Notes: a model not told the origin generated them from the letters alone. Shown: positions 1 through 7,263, counted from the stretch's first letter. The stretch: DNA of 21,758 bases from an uncultured Eubacteriales bacterium (GCA_905211265.1 CAJMAC010000019.1:1-21758), one strand, 5' to 3'. Translations and numbers: made by a program.

Positions 1-1
1 A

Positions 2-190
2 ACAATATATAATACATTTGATGGTAAAGATTTATATTCTACAATCGAAGAAAAATCCTCTAATTTCTTATATCTAATTATTAAAAATCATATCTTTATT
101 GATGGTAACAAAAGAATTGCAGCAACGCTATTTATTTATTTTTTAAATTATTATAATATATTATATGTGGAATATTTTATTTTAGTGTAG
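2..190 (+). pseudogene. Fic/Doc-type domain protein, 3' fragment
   Basis: This frame is open from the window edge to a TAG at 188-190. It reads through a Fic-type active-site motif, HIFIDGNKRIAA, whose histidine codon is at 89-91, preceded by a segment (TFDGKDLYSTIEEKSSNFLYLIIKNH) typical of RhuM/Doc-like Fic proteins. Fic enzymes transfer AMP or phosphate to protein targets. The histidine, aspartate, Gly-Asn and first arginine are present. The second arginine of canonical AMPylating Fic proteins is absent, as in Doc-like kinases. The N-terminus lies outside the window. The C-terminus stops about 20 residues after the motif, shorter than expected, and a different frame (about 166-249) continues as a coding-like tail ending SNPADSTRAALVSLK, which I cannot assign. 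This suggests a decayed or frameshifted gene. The Fic assignment is firm; the pseudogene status is inference. Confidence 0.6.
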
Positions 191-243
191 ATAATGGAGG
201 ATCAAATCCTGCCGATTCTACTCGTGCTGCCCTTGTATCTTTA

Positions 244-276
244 AAATAATAGAAAAAAAGGAACTATTATTTTATA
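244..276. terminator. Bidirectional terminator between the Fic remnant and rnhC
   Basis: A 9-bp perfect stem (AAATAATAG at 244-252, CTATTATTT at 264-272) encloses an 11-base A-rich loop. A-rich and T-rich flanks let it work on both strands, which suits the converging gene ends here. Confidence 0.55.
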
Positions 277-292
277 TAATAATTCTTTTTCT

Positions 293-1225
293 TTATTTTA
301 TCTTTTCAACATTTTTAAAATTTAACTTAGCAACATCTTTTAATTTATCATAGCCATAAATATTAACTATTTTTTTAGCAACTTCATCTACAATTGGCGA
401 AGCCCCTTTAGGTAAATTCATATTTAATTCTTTAGATAATTTGTCCATTTCCTTTAAAAATATATATCTACTTATCATACTTGAACATGCTACTGATAAG
501 CATTTATCTTCAGCCTTTGTTATAAAGAAAATATTTTTAACTTGATTAGTGGATTCAGAAATATGACTAAAGTAACTTTTAGGGTATTCAAATTGATCTA
601 CTACAATATAATCATACGGATATTTATTATTACTTGCTAATTCATATAATACTTTATTATGTAGTACTGCTTTTATTTTATTCATATTCATATTGTTTCC
701 GTAAGATTCATTATATTTCTTATTAGATAAAACTAAAGTATGATATGGTATTTTTTTTATTATTTCTGGTACTATTTTTAATATTTGTTCATCAGTTAAT
801 TTCTTTGAATCCTTAACTTTTAAATCTAATAAATAATCTATATTATCTTTTGACACATAAGACGCAGTAACTACAATTGGTCCAAAGAAATCTCCCGTTC
901 CAACTTCATCACTACCTATAGAACTTATTCTTAAAGGAAGTGTCTTTTCATCTTTCTTTTCTTTTTCCTTTTTTTCTATTAATCCATTTTTACCAGAATT
1001 TATTTTTTCTGTTTCTATCCAATAATCACTTGCTAAATCAGCATCTTTACCTTGAAATACTACTTTACCAGATTCATACATTGTAACAATTGTATCACCA
1101 TCAATTGCTTGAAATATAGCATATGGTGGAGTTTTTTCTCTTTTAGAATATTCAAAAAATTCAATCATTTGTTCTTTTGTTTTATCACATACTTTTAATA
1201 CTTTAGTAATTGCTTTTTGTTTCAT
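293..1225 (-). CDS. rnhC: Ribonuclease HIII
   Basis: Cleaves the RNA strand of RNA-DNA hybrids in the cytoplasm. The 310-residue protein has the two-part RNase HIII layout: an N-terminal substrate-binding (TBP-like, DUF3378) region of about 80 residues, a short lysine/glutamate-rich linker, then the RNase H fold from about residue 98. The catalytic D-E-D-D set can be read as D106-E107 (GSDEVGTGD), D210 (VVDQF) and D240 (KAEDKCLSVACSS). The SDEVGTGD motif and the full-length N-terminal domain distinguish it from RNase HII. The ATG is preceded by AGAGGTG on the minus strand. It diverges from cvpA across 84 bases. In Bacillus rnhC sits in the same cluster as cvpA and trxA, so the neighbourhood supports the call. 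Confidence 0.96.
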   Translation of the reverse strand: MKQKAITKVLKVCDKTKEQMIEFFEYSKREKTPPYAIFQAIDGDTIVTMYESGKVVFQGKDADLASDYWIETEKINSGKNGLIEKKEKEKKDEKTLPLRISSIGSDEVGTGDFFGPIVVTASYVSKDNIDYLLDLKVKDSKKLTDEQILKIVPEIIKKIPYHTLVLSNKKYNESYGNNMNMNKIKAVLHNKVLYELASNNKYPYDYIVVDQFEYPKSYFSHISESTNQVKNIFFITKAEDKCLSVACSSMISRYIFLKEMDKLSKELNMNLPKGASPIVDEVAKKIVNIYGYDKLKDVAKLNFKNVEKIK

Positions 1226-1283
1226 TTCACACCTCTTAAATATATTTTATCATATTTTTCTTTATTTTTGTAGTTTTTTGTAA

Positions 1284-1302
1284 TATAATATTCTTAGGAG
1301 GA
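1284..1302 (+). promoter_or_regulatory. -10 box and ribosome binding site of cvpA
   Basis: A TATAAT at 1284-1289 lies in the 84-base divergent gap and is followed by AGGAGGAATAAATA before the cvpA ATG. No good -35 box is visible at 16-18 bases, so the promoter is only partly supported. The space between rnhC and cvpA must hold both promoters. Confidence 0.45.
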
Positions 1303-1309
1303 ATAAATA

Positions 1310-2014
1310 ATGCAAATAGTTGATATAATAATAATACTTATGATTATTTTAGGGGCTGTAGTTGGTTTTAAGGAAGGATTTATAAAAAAGACTACAAGTT
1401 TTTTAGGAACATTTTTAGTTTTAGTAGTAGCATATTCACTAAAAAATCCCGTATCGGTATTAATGTATGAAAATTTACCATTTTTCAATTTCGGTGGTAT
1501 TATTAAAGGAATTGGCGTAATAAATATACTTGTTTATGAACTAATAGCATTTTTAGTAGTAGCCGCTGCACTTATGTTTATCTTAAAAATTTTAATTGGT
1601 TTAACAGGAATAGTAGAAAAATTACTTAAAATGACAATATTTTTAAGTATACCTTCCAAAATACTTGGTATATTTGTCGGAGCATTAGAATATTATGTTT
1701 ATGTATTTCTAGCACTCGTATTTTTAAACTTACCTGCATTTAATATACCAATTGTAAAAGAAAGTAGTTATGCTGATAAAATATTACATAATACACCAAT
1801 ATTATCTGATATGGTAGGTACAACAGTAGATACATATACCGAAGTATATAATATTATGCATGATAAAAATAACATGTCAAATGCAGAAATTAACCAAAAA
1901 GTATTAGATATGTTTTTAGAGAAAAAAGTAATAACCGTTGATAGTGCTCAAAAACTAATTGATATGAATAAGATTCAAATTGAAGATGAAAGTATATTAG
2001 ATAAATATAGATAG
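1310..2014 (+). CDS. cvpA: CvpA family membrane protein
   Basis: The 234-residue protein starts with a hydrophobic helix (residues 3-20) and the CvpA signature GxxxGFxxGF (GAVVGFKEGFIKK). It continues with about three more membrane segments (roughly 28-42, 70-97 and 115-145) and ends in a polar, helical tail of about 85 residues with no membrane segment. CvpA proteins were named for colicin V production, but their general role in the inner membrane remains poorly defined. The start has a strong AGGAGG site. The stop is followed after 8 bases by trxA, so the two are probably co-transcribed. In Bacillus polX and mutS2 lie between cvpA and trxA; here they are absent, so the cluster is condensed. 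Confidence 0.88.
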   Translation: MQIVDIIIILMIILGAVVGFKEGFIKKTTSFLGTFLVLVVAYSLKNPVSVLMYENLPFFNFGGIIKGIGVINILVYELIAFLVVAAALMFILKILIGLTGIVEKLLKMTIFLSIPSKILGIFVGALEYYVYVFLALVFLNLPAFNIPIVKESSYADKILHNTPILSDMVGTTVDTYTEVYNIMHDKNNMSNAEINQKVLDMFLEKKVITVDSAQKLIDMNKIQIEDESILDKYR

Positions 2015-2022
2015 GAGATATT

Positions 2023-2316
2023 ATGATACATTTAGAAAACGAAAATTTTGATGAATTAATTAAAGACAAAGTAGTAGTAGACTTCTTTGCTACTTGGTGT
2101 GGACCTTGTAAAATGCTTGGACCTGTATTTGAAGAATTATCTACTGAAATTAATGATATTAAATTTATAAAAGTAGATATTGATGAACATGAAGACTTAT
2201 GTAGAAAATATAAAGTAATGAGTGTACCAACTTTAATAGTATTTGATAAAGGAAAAGAAGTAAAAAGAAATATAGGTTTTATACCTAAAGACAAACTAAA
2301 AGAATTTATAAAATAA
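2023..2316 (+). CDS. trxA: Thioredoxin
   Basis: A 97-residue cytoplasmic dithiol oxidoreductase that reduces protein disulfides and is recharged by thioredoxin reductase. The active site WCGPC lies at residues 25-29 (C26, C29) within the usual context FFATWCGPCKML. The cis-proline is P69 (SVPTL), and the conserved D-x-D (VDIDEH) precedes it. The length is slightly short for TrxA (about 105), because the N-terminus begins directly at the first strand. It starts 8 bases after cvpA with an AGGAG site, so it belongs to that operon. No clear intrinsic terminator follows; the next 68 bases are only T-rich. Confidence 0.93.
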   Translation: MIHLENENFDELIKDKVVVDFFATWCGPCKMLGPVFEELSTEINDIKFIKVDIDEHEDLCRKYKVMSVPTLIVFDKGKEVKRNIGFIPKDKLKEFIK

Positions 2317-2384
2317 GTTCTTTTTTCTTTAATTTTGTATCATTTCATCAATTATCTGCATACTAAATAGTAAGGTGACTACTT

Positions 2385-3461
2385 ATGAATAATAATATTA
2401 AATATAATATATTCTTACTTTTATCAACATTATTTAGAAATTTAGTCGAAGTATTTAATATTGCATTATTATATAAATTAGGATATAGTATTAAAAATAT
2501 TTTACTTTATTATACAGTATTTTTTTCTATATCAATATTAGTTAATGTTCTTACTATTTATTTAACTAACTATATTAAAACTAAATATATACTTATATTA
2601 TCTAATATATTATTTTGTTTTAGCTATTACTTTTTAAATAAGATGAATCATAATATAACAAACCTACTTATATTTGCATTAATTAATTCATTTTCTTCAT
2701 ATATGTATCACTCTATTAGACATTATTATGCTATTAAACATACGAAGTTATCTAATAGTGAAATAGGTAATATTGCTATATATACTTTTATCGGTATAAT
2801 AATATCATCATATTTAGGGCCATTTATTACAGAAAAATATAGTTTATCTATAACTTTAATTATTATGTCTATTTTGTCTATTATTAGTATAATACCACTA
2901 TTATTAATTAAAGATAATATAGTTAAAGAAAGAATTATTGATGTTAAAATAGATAGAAATAGAAAAAATTTCTTTATATTAGAGCAATCAAAAGTATTAT
3001 TTTTACTTATTCAACCATTATACTTATATCTATATATTACTAATGATATAAAATATATAGGGATATTTAATATAATAAATAGTATTGCTAGTATAATAAT
3101 AATATATTATATAGTTAGAAAAATTAATGTTAATAAATATTTTAAATATACAAATATTTTACTTATTATAGTACTTGTAATTAAATTAAATATAGTAAAT
3201 AAATATTTAACATTATTAATTGCATTCTTCGAAGGATTATTAATTAAAATATATGAGATAGTTAGTATGAAGAATTTATATCAATTAAAGATAGATAACA
3301 TTAAGAGTTATTTAATTAAAGTTGAAATAATATTTTGTCTAACAAGAAGTATTTTTATGTTAGTATCGTTTTTAGCAATAAATGATATTAAAATAATCTT
3401 ATATATTTTACTTGTATTTATCTTTTTATCTAGTTTTTCTATAAAAGTACTTGAAAATTAG
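2385..3461 (+). CDS. MFS-like polytopic membrane protein
   Basis: This 358-residue protein is almost entirely hydrophobic, with about ten to twelve predicted membrane helices in two halves joined by a basic loop around residues 178-195 (KDNIVKERIIDVKIDRNRKN). The layout and the segment between helices 2 and 3 (YLTNYIKTKYILILSN) resemble small major facilitator superfamily transporters. No substrate motif can be seen, so the cargo is unknown. It starts with ATG after AAGGTGA. The coding is extremely rich in TTA, ATA and AAT codons. A hairpin with a T-run overlaps its stop codon, so it is probably a single-gene unit. An unrelated polytopic family is possible. Confidence 0.6.
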   Translation: MNNNIKYNIFLLLSTLFRNLVEVFNIALLYKLGYSIKNILLYYTVFFSISILVNVLTIYLTNYIKTKYILILSNILFCFSYYFLNKMNHNITNLLIFALINSFSSYMYHSIRHYYAIKHTKLSNSEIGNIAIYTFIGIIISSYLGPFITEKYSLSITLIIMSILSIISIIPLLLIKDNIVKERIIDVKIDRNRKNFFILEQSKVLFLLIQPLYLYLYITNDIKYIGIFNIINSIASIIIIYYIVRKINVNKYFKYTNILLIIVLVIKLNIVNKYLTLLIAFFEGLLIKIYEIVSMKNLYQLKIDNIKSYLIKVEIIFCLTRSIFMLVSFLAINDIKIILYILLVFIFLSSFSIKVLEN

Positions 3462-3471
3462 TATTTTTTTT
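3443..3471 (+). terminator. Intrinsic terminator overlapping the stop of the MFS-like gene
   Basis: AAAAGTACT (3443-3451) pairs with AGTATTTTT (3460-3468), with one G-T pair and an 8-base loop. A T-run follows to 3471. The TAG stop (3459-3461) is inside the hairpin. Confidence 0.5.
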
Positions 3472-3479
3472 AATATAAT
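3451..3479 (+). promoter_or_regulatory. Promoter of the lemA-like gene
   Basis: TTGAAA (3451-3456), a 17-base spacer and a perfect TATAAT (3474-3479). The -35 box lies in the last codons of the upstream gene and the spacer contains its terminator arm, so the two signals are superimposed. Confidence 0.6.
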
Positions 3480-3505
3480 TATATCTGAATAGGTAAGTGA
3501 TAAAA

Positions 3506-3973
3506 ATGAGTTTAAGTGTGATAATTATTATTGTATTAACAGGAATACTTGCTATATATATGTTTTATTTAATAAGCATATATGTAAAATTAGAGAATCG
3601 AAGAAGTTTAATATTAAGTAAATTTGAGGAAGTAGATAAGCAAATTGGTAATAAACTAGATTTAGTTAAGAAAATAGTAGAAATAACTAATAATAGTGAG
3701 CTAGATAATTTAAGAGTTAATTTACTTAATAGTGTTACTATTAATGATAAAATAAAATATGTTAAAGAATTAGATTATTACTTAAATACTATTGATACAA
3801 AAGATAGAAAAGTAAAAAGGTTAATTAATAGTATAAATGATATAGATATGAAGATAGATTATGCTAAAGAATTTTATAATGATACTTTATATGAATATAA
3901 TATGATATTAGGTACTAAAAGTGGCAATCTCATGAAGAAAATATTTAAGTATAATGAATATAATACTTTTTAA
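3506..3973 (+). CDS. LemA-like membrane-anchored coiled-coil protein
   Basis: About 155 residues: one N-terminal membrane helix (roughly residues 4-23, LSVIIIIVLTGILAIYMFYLI), then charged helices. The stretch LENRRSLILSKFEEVDKQIGNKLDLVKKIVEI matches the LemA core pattern, in which a membrane helix is followed by a long amphipathic bundle and a 'multiple-copy partner, x-R/K-x-D-L-xx-x-V' segment. LemA proteins are membrane proteins of unclear biochemical role. A GTG at 3497 could start the frame three codons earlier, but AGGT (3491-3494) is only two bases from it and about 11 from the ATG at 3506, so I prefer the ATG. The next gene follows after 10 bases, so the two are an operon. The family call is moderate because the protein is short and divergent. 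Confidence 0.6.
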   Translation: MSLSVIIIIVLTGILAIYMFYLISIYVKLENRRSLILSKFEEVDKQIGNKLDLVKKIVEITNNSELDNLRVNLLNSVTINDKIKYVKELDYYLNTIDTKDRKVKRLINSINDIDMKIDYAKEFYNDTLYEYNMILGTKSGNLMKKIFKYNEYNTF

Positions 3974-3983
3974 GGAGTAATAC

Positions 3984-4610
3984 ATGAAGTTTGATTATGA
4001 TGGAGAAACATATGAAGTTGAAATAATTAGAAAGAATAATAAGAATATTTATATAAGAGTTAAAGATAATAAGATTATTGTTACTTGTAATTATTTGACT
4101 ACTAAAAGTACTATTAATAAATTAATTAATGATAATATTAAGAGCATTAGTAAAATGATAGACAAAAGTAATTTGAGAAAAGAAAAAGAAGATAACTTTT
4201 ATTTATTTGGTACTAAATATGATGTTATATATGGCTTTAATGAATTAGAAATTAATGGCAACAAAATATATGTTAAAGATAAAAAAATGTTGGAAAAATA
4301 CTTAGATAATAAAATAAAAGAAGTATTTAGTGAACATTTAAAATATTATTATGATAATTATCTAGAAGATATTCCTAAACCTAATTTAAAAATAAGAAAG
4401 ATGTCTACTAGATGGGGAGTATGTAATTTAAGAAATAAGAATGTTACTTTGAATTATTATTTATATAAATATGATATAGAATGTTTAGATTATGTAATAG
4501 TACATGAATTATCACATTTTATATATCCAGATCATTCAAAATTATTTTGGAATCAAGTAAGTAAATATTGCAAAAATTACAAAGAACTTAGAAAAAAATT
4601 AAAAGAATAG
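3984..4610 (+). CDS. YgjP-type zinc metalloprotease (DUF45/WLM-like)
   Basis: A 208-residue cytoplasmic protein with no signal or membrane segment. It has an N-terminal beta-rich half, the conserved KMSTRWGVC segment (residues 139-147), and the zinc motif HELSH at 174-178 with a further histidine at 184 (YPDHSKLFW). This HExxH-x5-H layout and the preceding RWGxC are hallmarks of the YgjP/DUF45 family of M48-related peptidases. H174, H178 and H184 are the likely zinc ligands and E175 the catalytic base. No partner is known from the window except the LemA-like gene just upstream, with which it is probably co-transcribed (AAGGAG site, 10-base gap). LemA-like genes often neighbour M48-type peptidases, which fits. 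Confidence 0.88.
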   Translation: MKFDYDGETYEVEIIRKNNKNIYIRVKDNKIIVTCNYLTTKSTINKLINDNIKSISKMIDKSNLRKEKEDNFYLFGTKYDVIYGFNELEINGNKIYVKDKKMLEKYLDNKIKEVFSEHLKYYYDNYLEDIPKPNLKIRKMSTRWGVCNLRNKNVTLNYYLYKYDIECLDYVIVHELSHFIYPDHSKLFWNQVSKYCKNYKELRKKLKE

Positions 4611-4640
4611 ATACTATACCACTATAGCATCTATTTTTTT
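4607..4640 (+). terminator. Intrinsic terminator after the YgjP-type gene
   Basis: A 12-bp stem with one mismatch (4607-4618 with 4623-4634), a CCAC loop and seven T's (4634-4640). The TAG stop codon is part of the stem. Confidence 0.85.
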
Positions 4641-4736
4641 ACATAATTTAAACATTAAACTAATAAATATCACAAACAGATATTCATCGCCAATCGCAAA
4701 CAACCGTACTATTTTTAAAATAATATTACTTTTCCA

Positions 4737-4765
4737 TTGACATAATTAAAATACCATGGTATCTT
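4737..4765 (+). promoter_or_regulatory. tnpB promoter overlapped by a 12-base palindrome
   Basis: TTGACA (4737-4742), a 17-base spacer and TATCTT (4760-4765) with an extended TG at 4757-4758. The perfect palindrome ATACCATGGTAT (4751-4762) covers the end of the spacer and the start of the -10 box. It could be an operator or an element-end hairpin. Confidence 0.55.
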
Positions 4766-4804
4766 GTTAGTACAACTAAAAAAATAGGGTGGTGAGGTTA
4801 AGCT

Positions 4805-5926
4805 ATGTACAAAGGATTTAAATTTAGAATGTATCCAACAGATAAACAAAAAGAAATAATAAATATGAATTTTAGAACCAAAAGATTTATCTATAATCAT
4901 TATTTAGAAGAAGCCAAAACATCAGGCAAACTAAATACCAAATTAAATATTAAAGATTACAATCAAAATTTAAAAAAAGACAATCAATTTTTACAAAATG
5001 CAGATGAAAATATAATTTATAAAACATTATTTCTACTCGAAGACTCTTACAAAAAAACCAAAAATCTAGAAACAATGAAATATAAATCTAAATTTAGAAA
5101 AAATAGTTATACAATACCAGTTACCACAACTAACTATACTAGCAATGTAACACTAGATTTAGAAAGAAAAATGGTAACATTACCACTATTAGAAAACATA
5201 AAAATAAAAGGTTACAAAAAATTATCAAAATTAAATGGCAAAATAAAAAGCCTTACCATATCAAAAGAACCAAACGACAAGTATTATATATCATTTTTAT
5301 GCGAAATATTAAATAATTCACTTATTAAGTACCCAAAAACTATCGTAGGAATAGATTTAGGAATAAAAGAATTATTAACTTTATCAGATGGAACAACAAT
5401 AGATAATATTCATACACAAGAAAAATATGAAAAAAGAATAAAAAGAAAACAAAGAGAATTAAGAAGAAAAACAAAAGGAAGTAAAAATTACTATAAATGC
5501 AAAAAAGAACTAGCAATACTTTATTGTAAACTAGCTAATTCAAGAAAATATTATACTCATAAAATAACAAAAAATATAACTGATAATTATGACATTATAG
5601 CAACAGAAACACTATCTATAAAACAAATGATTATGAATAAACAAAATAACCTATCTAAAAGCATATCAGATGCAGCATTTCAAGAAATAACAAGACAACT
5701 AGAATATAAATCAAAGGAAAAAGGCAAATATTTTTATAAAATAAATGCTTATTATCCCTCTAGCCAAATTTGTAGTGTGTGCAATAATCAAGATAATAAA
5801 TATAAAGATTTAGGAGAAAGGACATATAATTGTAAATGTTGTAAAAATGAATTAGATAGAGATTTTAACGCAAGTGTAAATATAATGTTCGAAGGTTTAA
5901 AGTTATATATAAAAAGTTATGCATGA
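4805..5926 (+). CDS. tnpB: TnpB, RNA-guided nuclease of an IS200/IS605 element
   Basis: TnpB is the RNA-guided DNA endonuclease ancestor of Cas12. The 373-residue protein has the N-terminal signature YKGFKFRMYPTDKQKE, a split RuvC nuclease and an embedded zinc ribbon. The catalytic residues are all visible: D184 (GIDLG), E268 (IATETL) and D353 (DRDFNAS). The zinc ribbon cysteines are C323/C326 and C343/C346. Length is normal and the frame intact, so the nuclease is probably active. The start ATG has a GAGG site seven bases upstream. It ends in TGA, the only such stop among the confident genes here. Codons favour CTA, ATA and ACA, unlike the genes immediately upstream, which fits an acquired element. 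The structured RNA region directly downstream is where the omega RNA lies in such elements. Confidence 0.95.
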   Translation: MYKGFKFRMYPTDKQKEIINMNFRTKRFIYNHYLEEAKTSGKLNTKLNIKDYNQNLKKDNQFLQNADENIIYKTLFLLEDSYKKTKNLETMKYKSKFRKNSYTIPVTTTNYTSNVTLDLERKMVTLPLLENIKIKGYKKLSKLNGKIKSLTISKEPNDKYYISFLCEILNNSLIKYPKTIVGIDLGIKELLTLSDGTTIDNIHTQEKYEKRIKRKQRELRRKTKGSKNYYKCKKELAILYCKLANSRKYYTHKITKNITDNYDIIATETLSIKQMIMNKQNNLSKSISDAAFQEITRQLEYKSKEKGKYFYKINAYYPSSQICSVCNNQDNKYKDLGERTYNCKCCKNELDRDFNASVNIMFEGLKLYIKSYA

Positions 5927-6070
5927 GTTATACATAGAATGCAAGAATAAGAAATAAAAAAATATGTACGGTAGCACATATCGGATTTTAAGTCTGTGGA
6001 GAAGTCTGGATACAGGGTCTATGAAGCAGAAAAAAATATCATCGCGAGGTGATAGTACCATATTTCCTTT
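5927..6070 (+). ncRNA. Probable omega RNA / right end of the tnpB element
   Basis: This noncoding stretch directly follows tnpB and is far more structured than other gaps. There is a 6-bp hairpin ATATGT/ACATAT (5962-5967 with 5976-5981), a segment reading GTCTGGATACAGGGTCTATG (6004-6023) that resembles the conserved 3' part of related elements, and a 7-bp hairpin TATCATC/GGTGATA (6037-6043 with 6048-6054, one G-T pair) capped by a GCGA (GNRA) tetraloop. In TnpB systems the omega RNA overlaps the tnpB 3' end and runs to the element's right end, with the guide just beyond. Exact ends are inferred. Confidence 0.6.
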
Positions 6071-6147
6071 TTTCTCTTTCATTCATCCATTTTAATACTA
6101 TTATTAAATGCATTTTTCCCATTTTAAAACTTTTTTTGATATATTTA

Positions 6148-6176
6148 TTTACAAATTTCATATTTTATGATAGGAT
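6148..6176 (+). promoter_or_regulatory. Promoter of rpsB-tsf
   Basis: TTTACA (6148-6153), 17-base spacer, TAGGAT (6171-6176) with an extended TGA just before the -10. A TATGAT at 6166-6171 is an alternative -10 and would start transcription a few bases earlier, which better fits the hairpin beginning at 6178. Confidence 0.5.
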
Positions 6177-6177
6177 T

Positions 6178-6286
6178 ATATTGGCTTTTCAAAAAATGCA
6201 CATGATTACGGACTTGAAAGCCTAGTGCCAATATGGTGGTTTTCAAGGTAGATGTATCAGAGGATGAACGAAAGGAGAATGAAAAT
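6178..6286 (+). promoter_or_regulatory. Structured rpsB leader with two mutually exclusive folds
   Basis: Fold A: ATATTGGC (6178-6185) pairs perfectly with GCCAATAT (6227-6234), and inside it TTTTCAA (6186-6192) pairs with TTGAAAG (6214-6220). Fold B: CTTGAAAGCC (6213-6222) pairs with GGTTTTCAAG (6238-6247), 10 bp with one G-T pair. Fold B uses the same bases as the inner helix of A, and its loop contains the outer right arm of A, so only one can form. Leaders of ribosomal protein genes are often autogenously controlled; whether S2 binds here is inference. Confidence 0.55.
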
Positions 6287-7231
6287 ATGGCAGTAGTATC
6301 TATGAGCTATCTCTTAGAAGCAGGTGTTCACTTCGGACATCAAACTAAAAGATGGAATCCAAAGATGAAAGAGTATATCTACAACTCTCGCGATGATATT
6401 TATATTATCGACTTACAAAAAACTGTAGAAAAAATGGAAGAGGCATACCAAGTATTAAACAAAATTGCCACTGATGGAGGTAAAGTTTTATTTGTTGGTA
6501 CTAAAAAACAAGCTCAAGAAGTTTGTAAAGAAGAAGCAGCAAGAAGTGGTATGTACTATATGACTGAAAGATGGTTAGGAGGAACTTTAACTAATTTTAA
6601 AACAATTAGAAGAAGAGTAAATCGTCTTGAAGAAATAGAAAAAATGGAAAAAGATGGTACATTTGAAAAATTACCTAAAAAAGAAGTAGTAGGTTTAAGA
6701 AAAGAATACGAAAAACTAAATAAAAATTTATGTGGAATTAGAGAAATGACTAAATTACCACAAGCTATTATAATTGTTGATTCTACAAAAGAATACAATG
6801 CTATCCATGAAGCAAATTTACTAGGAATCCCAGTATTTGGTCTAATTGACACAAACTGCGATCCAGATGGAGTAGATTACGTATTACCAGGTAATGATGA
6901 TGCAGTAAGAAGTATCAAAGTAGTACTTGGCGCATTAACTAACGCTTTAGTTGAAGCAAATGGTGGAGTAGTAGTTGACTATGTTGGTGAAGAAAAAGAA
7001 CAAAAAAATAGCAAAAATTTTGAAAAAGTATTCGAACACAAACCTAAAAAAGAAGAAAAACCAAATGAAAACAAAAAAGAAGTAAAAGAAGAAAAGCCAG
7101 AATCTAAGAAAGAACCTAAAATTGATTTAAATATTCTTACAGTAACAGAATTAAAAGAATTAGCTAAGAAAAAAGATATCAAAGGTTATTCAAAGATGAA
7201 AAAAGAAGAATTAATTGAAGTTTTAAAATAA
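6287..7231 (+). CDS. rpsB: 30S ribosomal protein S2 with a C-terminal Rho_N/SAP-like extension
   Basis: S2 is a late-binding protein of the small subunit. The core is recognised from MSYLLEAGVHFGHQTKRWNPKMKEYIY near the start, then TVEKMEEAYQ, WLGGTLTNFKTIRRR and the VDYVLPGNDDAVRSIK segment. I start it at the ATG at 6287, preceded by AAAGGAG at good spacing; the in-frame ATG at 6233 lies in the leader hairpin without a ribosome binding site and would add 18 non-S2 residues. The protein has 314 residues against about 250 usual. Residues 235-282 are a lysine/glutamate/proline-rich linker, and 284-314 (LTVTELKELAKKKDIKGYSKMKKEELIEVLK) look like a Rho_N or SAP-type helix-extended-loop-helix nucleic-acid-binding unit. 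tsf follows after 32 bases, the usual order. Confidence 0.96.
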   Translation: MAVVSMSYLLEAGVHFGHQTKRWNPKMKEYIYNSRDDIYIIDLQKTVEKMEEAYQVLNKIATDGGKVLFVGTKKQAQEVCKEEAARSGMYYMTERWLGGTLTNFKTIRRRVNRLEEIEKMEKDGTFEKLPKKEVVGLRKEYEKLNKNLCGIREMTKLPQAIIIVDSTKEYNAIHEANLLGIPVFGLIDTNCDPDGVDYVLPGNDDAVRSIKVVLGALTNALVEANGGVVVDYVGEEKEQKNSKNFEKVFEHKPKKEEKPNENKKEVKEEKPESKKEPKIDLNILTVTELKELAKKKDIKGYSKMKKEELIEVLK

Positions 7232-7263
7232 TAATAAATTGAAATTATTAAGGAGGAATAAAA

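Larger units (their letters stand above)
4641..6070 (+). mobile_element. IS200/IS605-type element carrying only tnpB (boundaries approximate)
   Basis: The element comprises tnpB, its own promoter and a structured 3' flank, with no tnpA (Y1 transposase) gene. It lies between the terminator of the protease gene and the rpsB promoter. The right end probably falls near 6055-6070, just after the GNRA-capped hairpin; the left end cannot be fixed between about 4641 and 4750. Elements of this family make no target duplication or terminal inverted repeats, so the ends cannot be set by repeats alone. It would depend on a TnpA made elsewhere for movement. Confidence 0.65.

Noticed and set aside
195..225. 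tRNA T-arm-like sequence (AGGATCAAATCCT)
   Set aside because: It is a perfect short palindrome but no acceptor, D or anticodon arms are around it, and the region reads well as codons.
3497..3505. GTG start for the LemA-like protein
   Set aside because: The AGGT element is too close to this GTG and well placed for the ATG at 3506.
6233..6286. Upstream ATG extending rpsB by 18 codons
   Set aside because: No ribosome binding site precedes it, it sits inside the leader hairpin, and S2 homology begins after the ATG at 6287, which has AAAGGAG.
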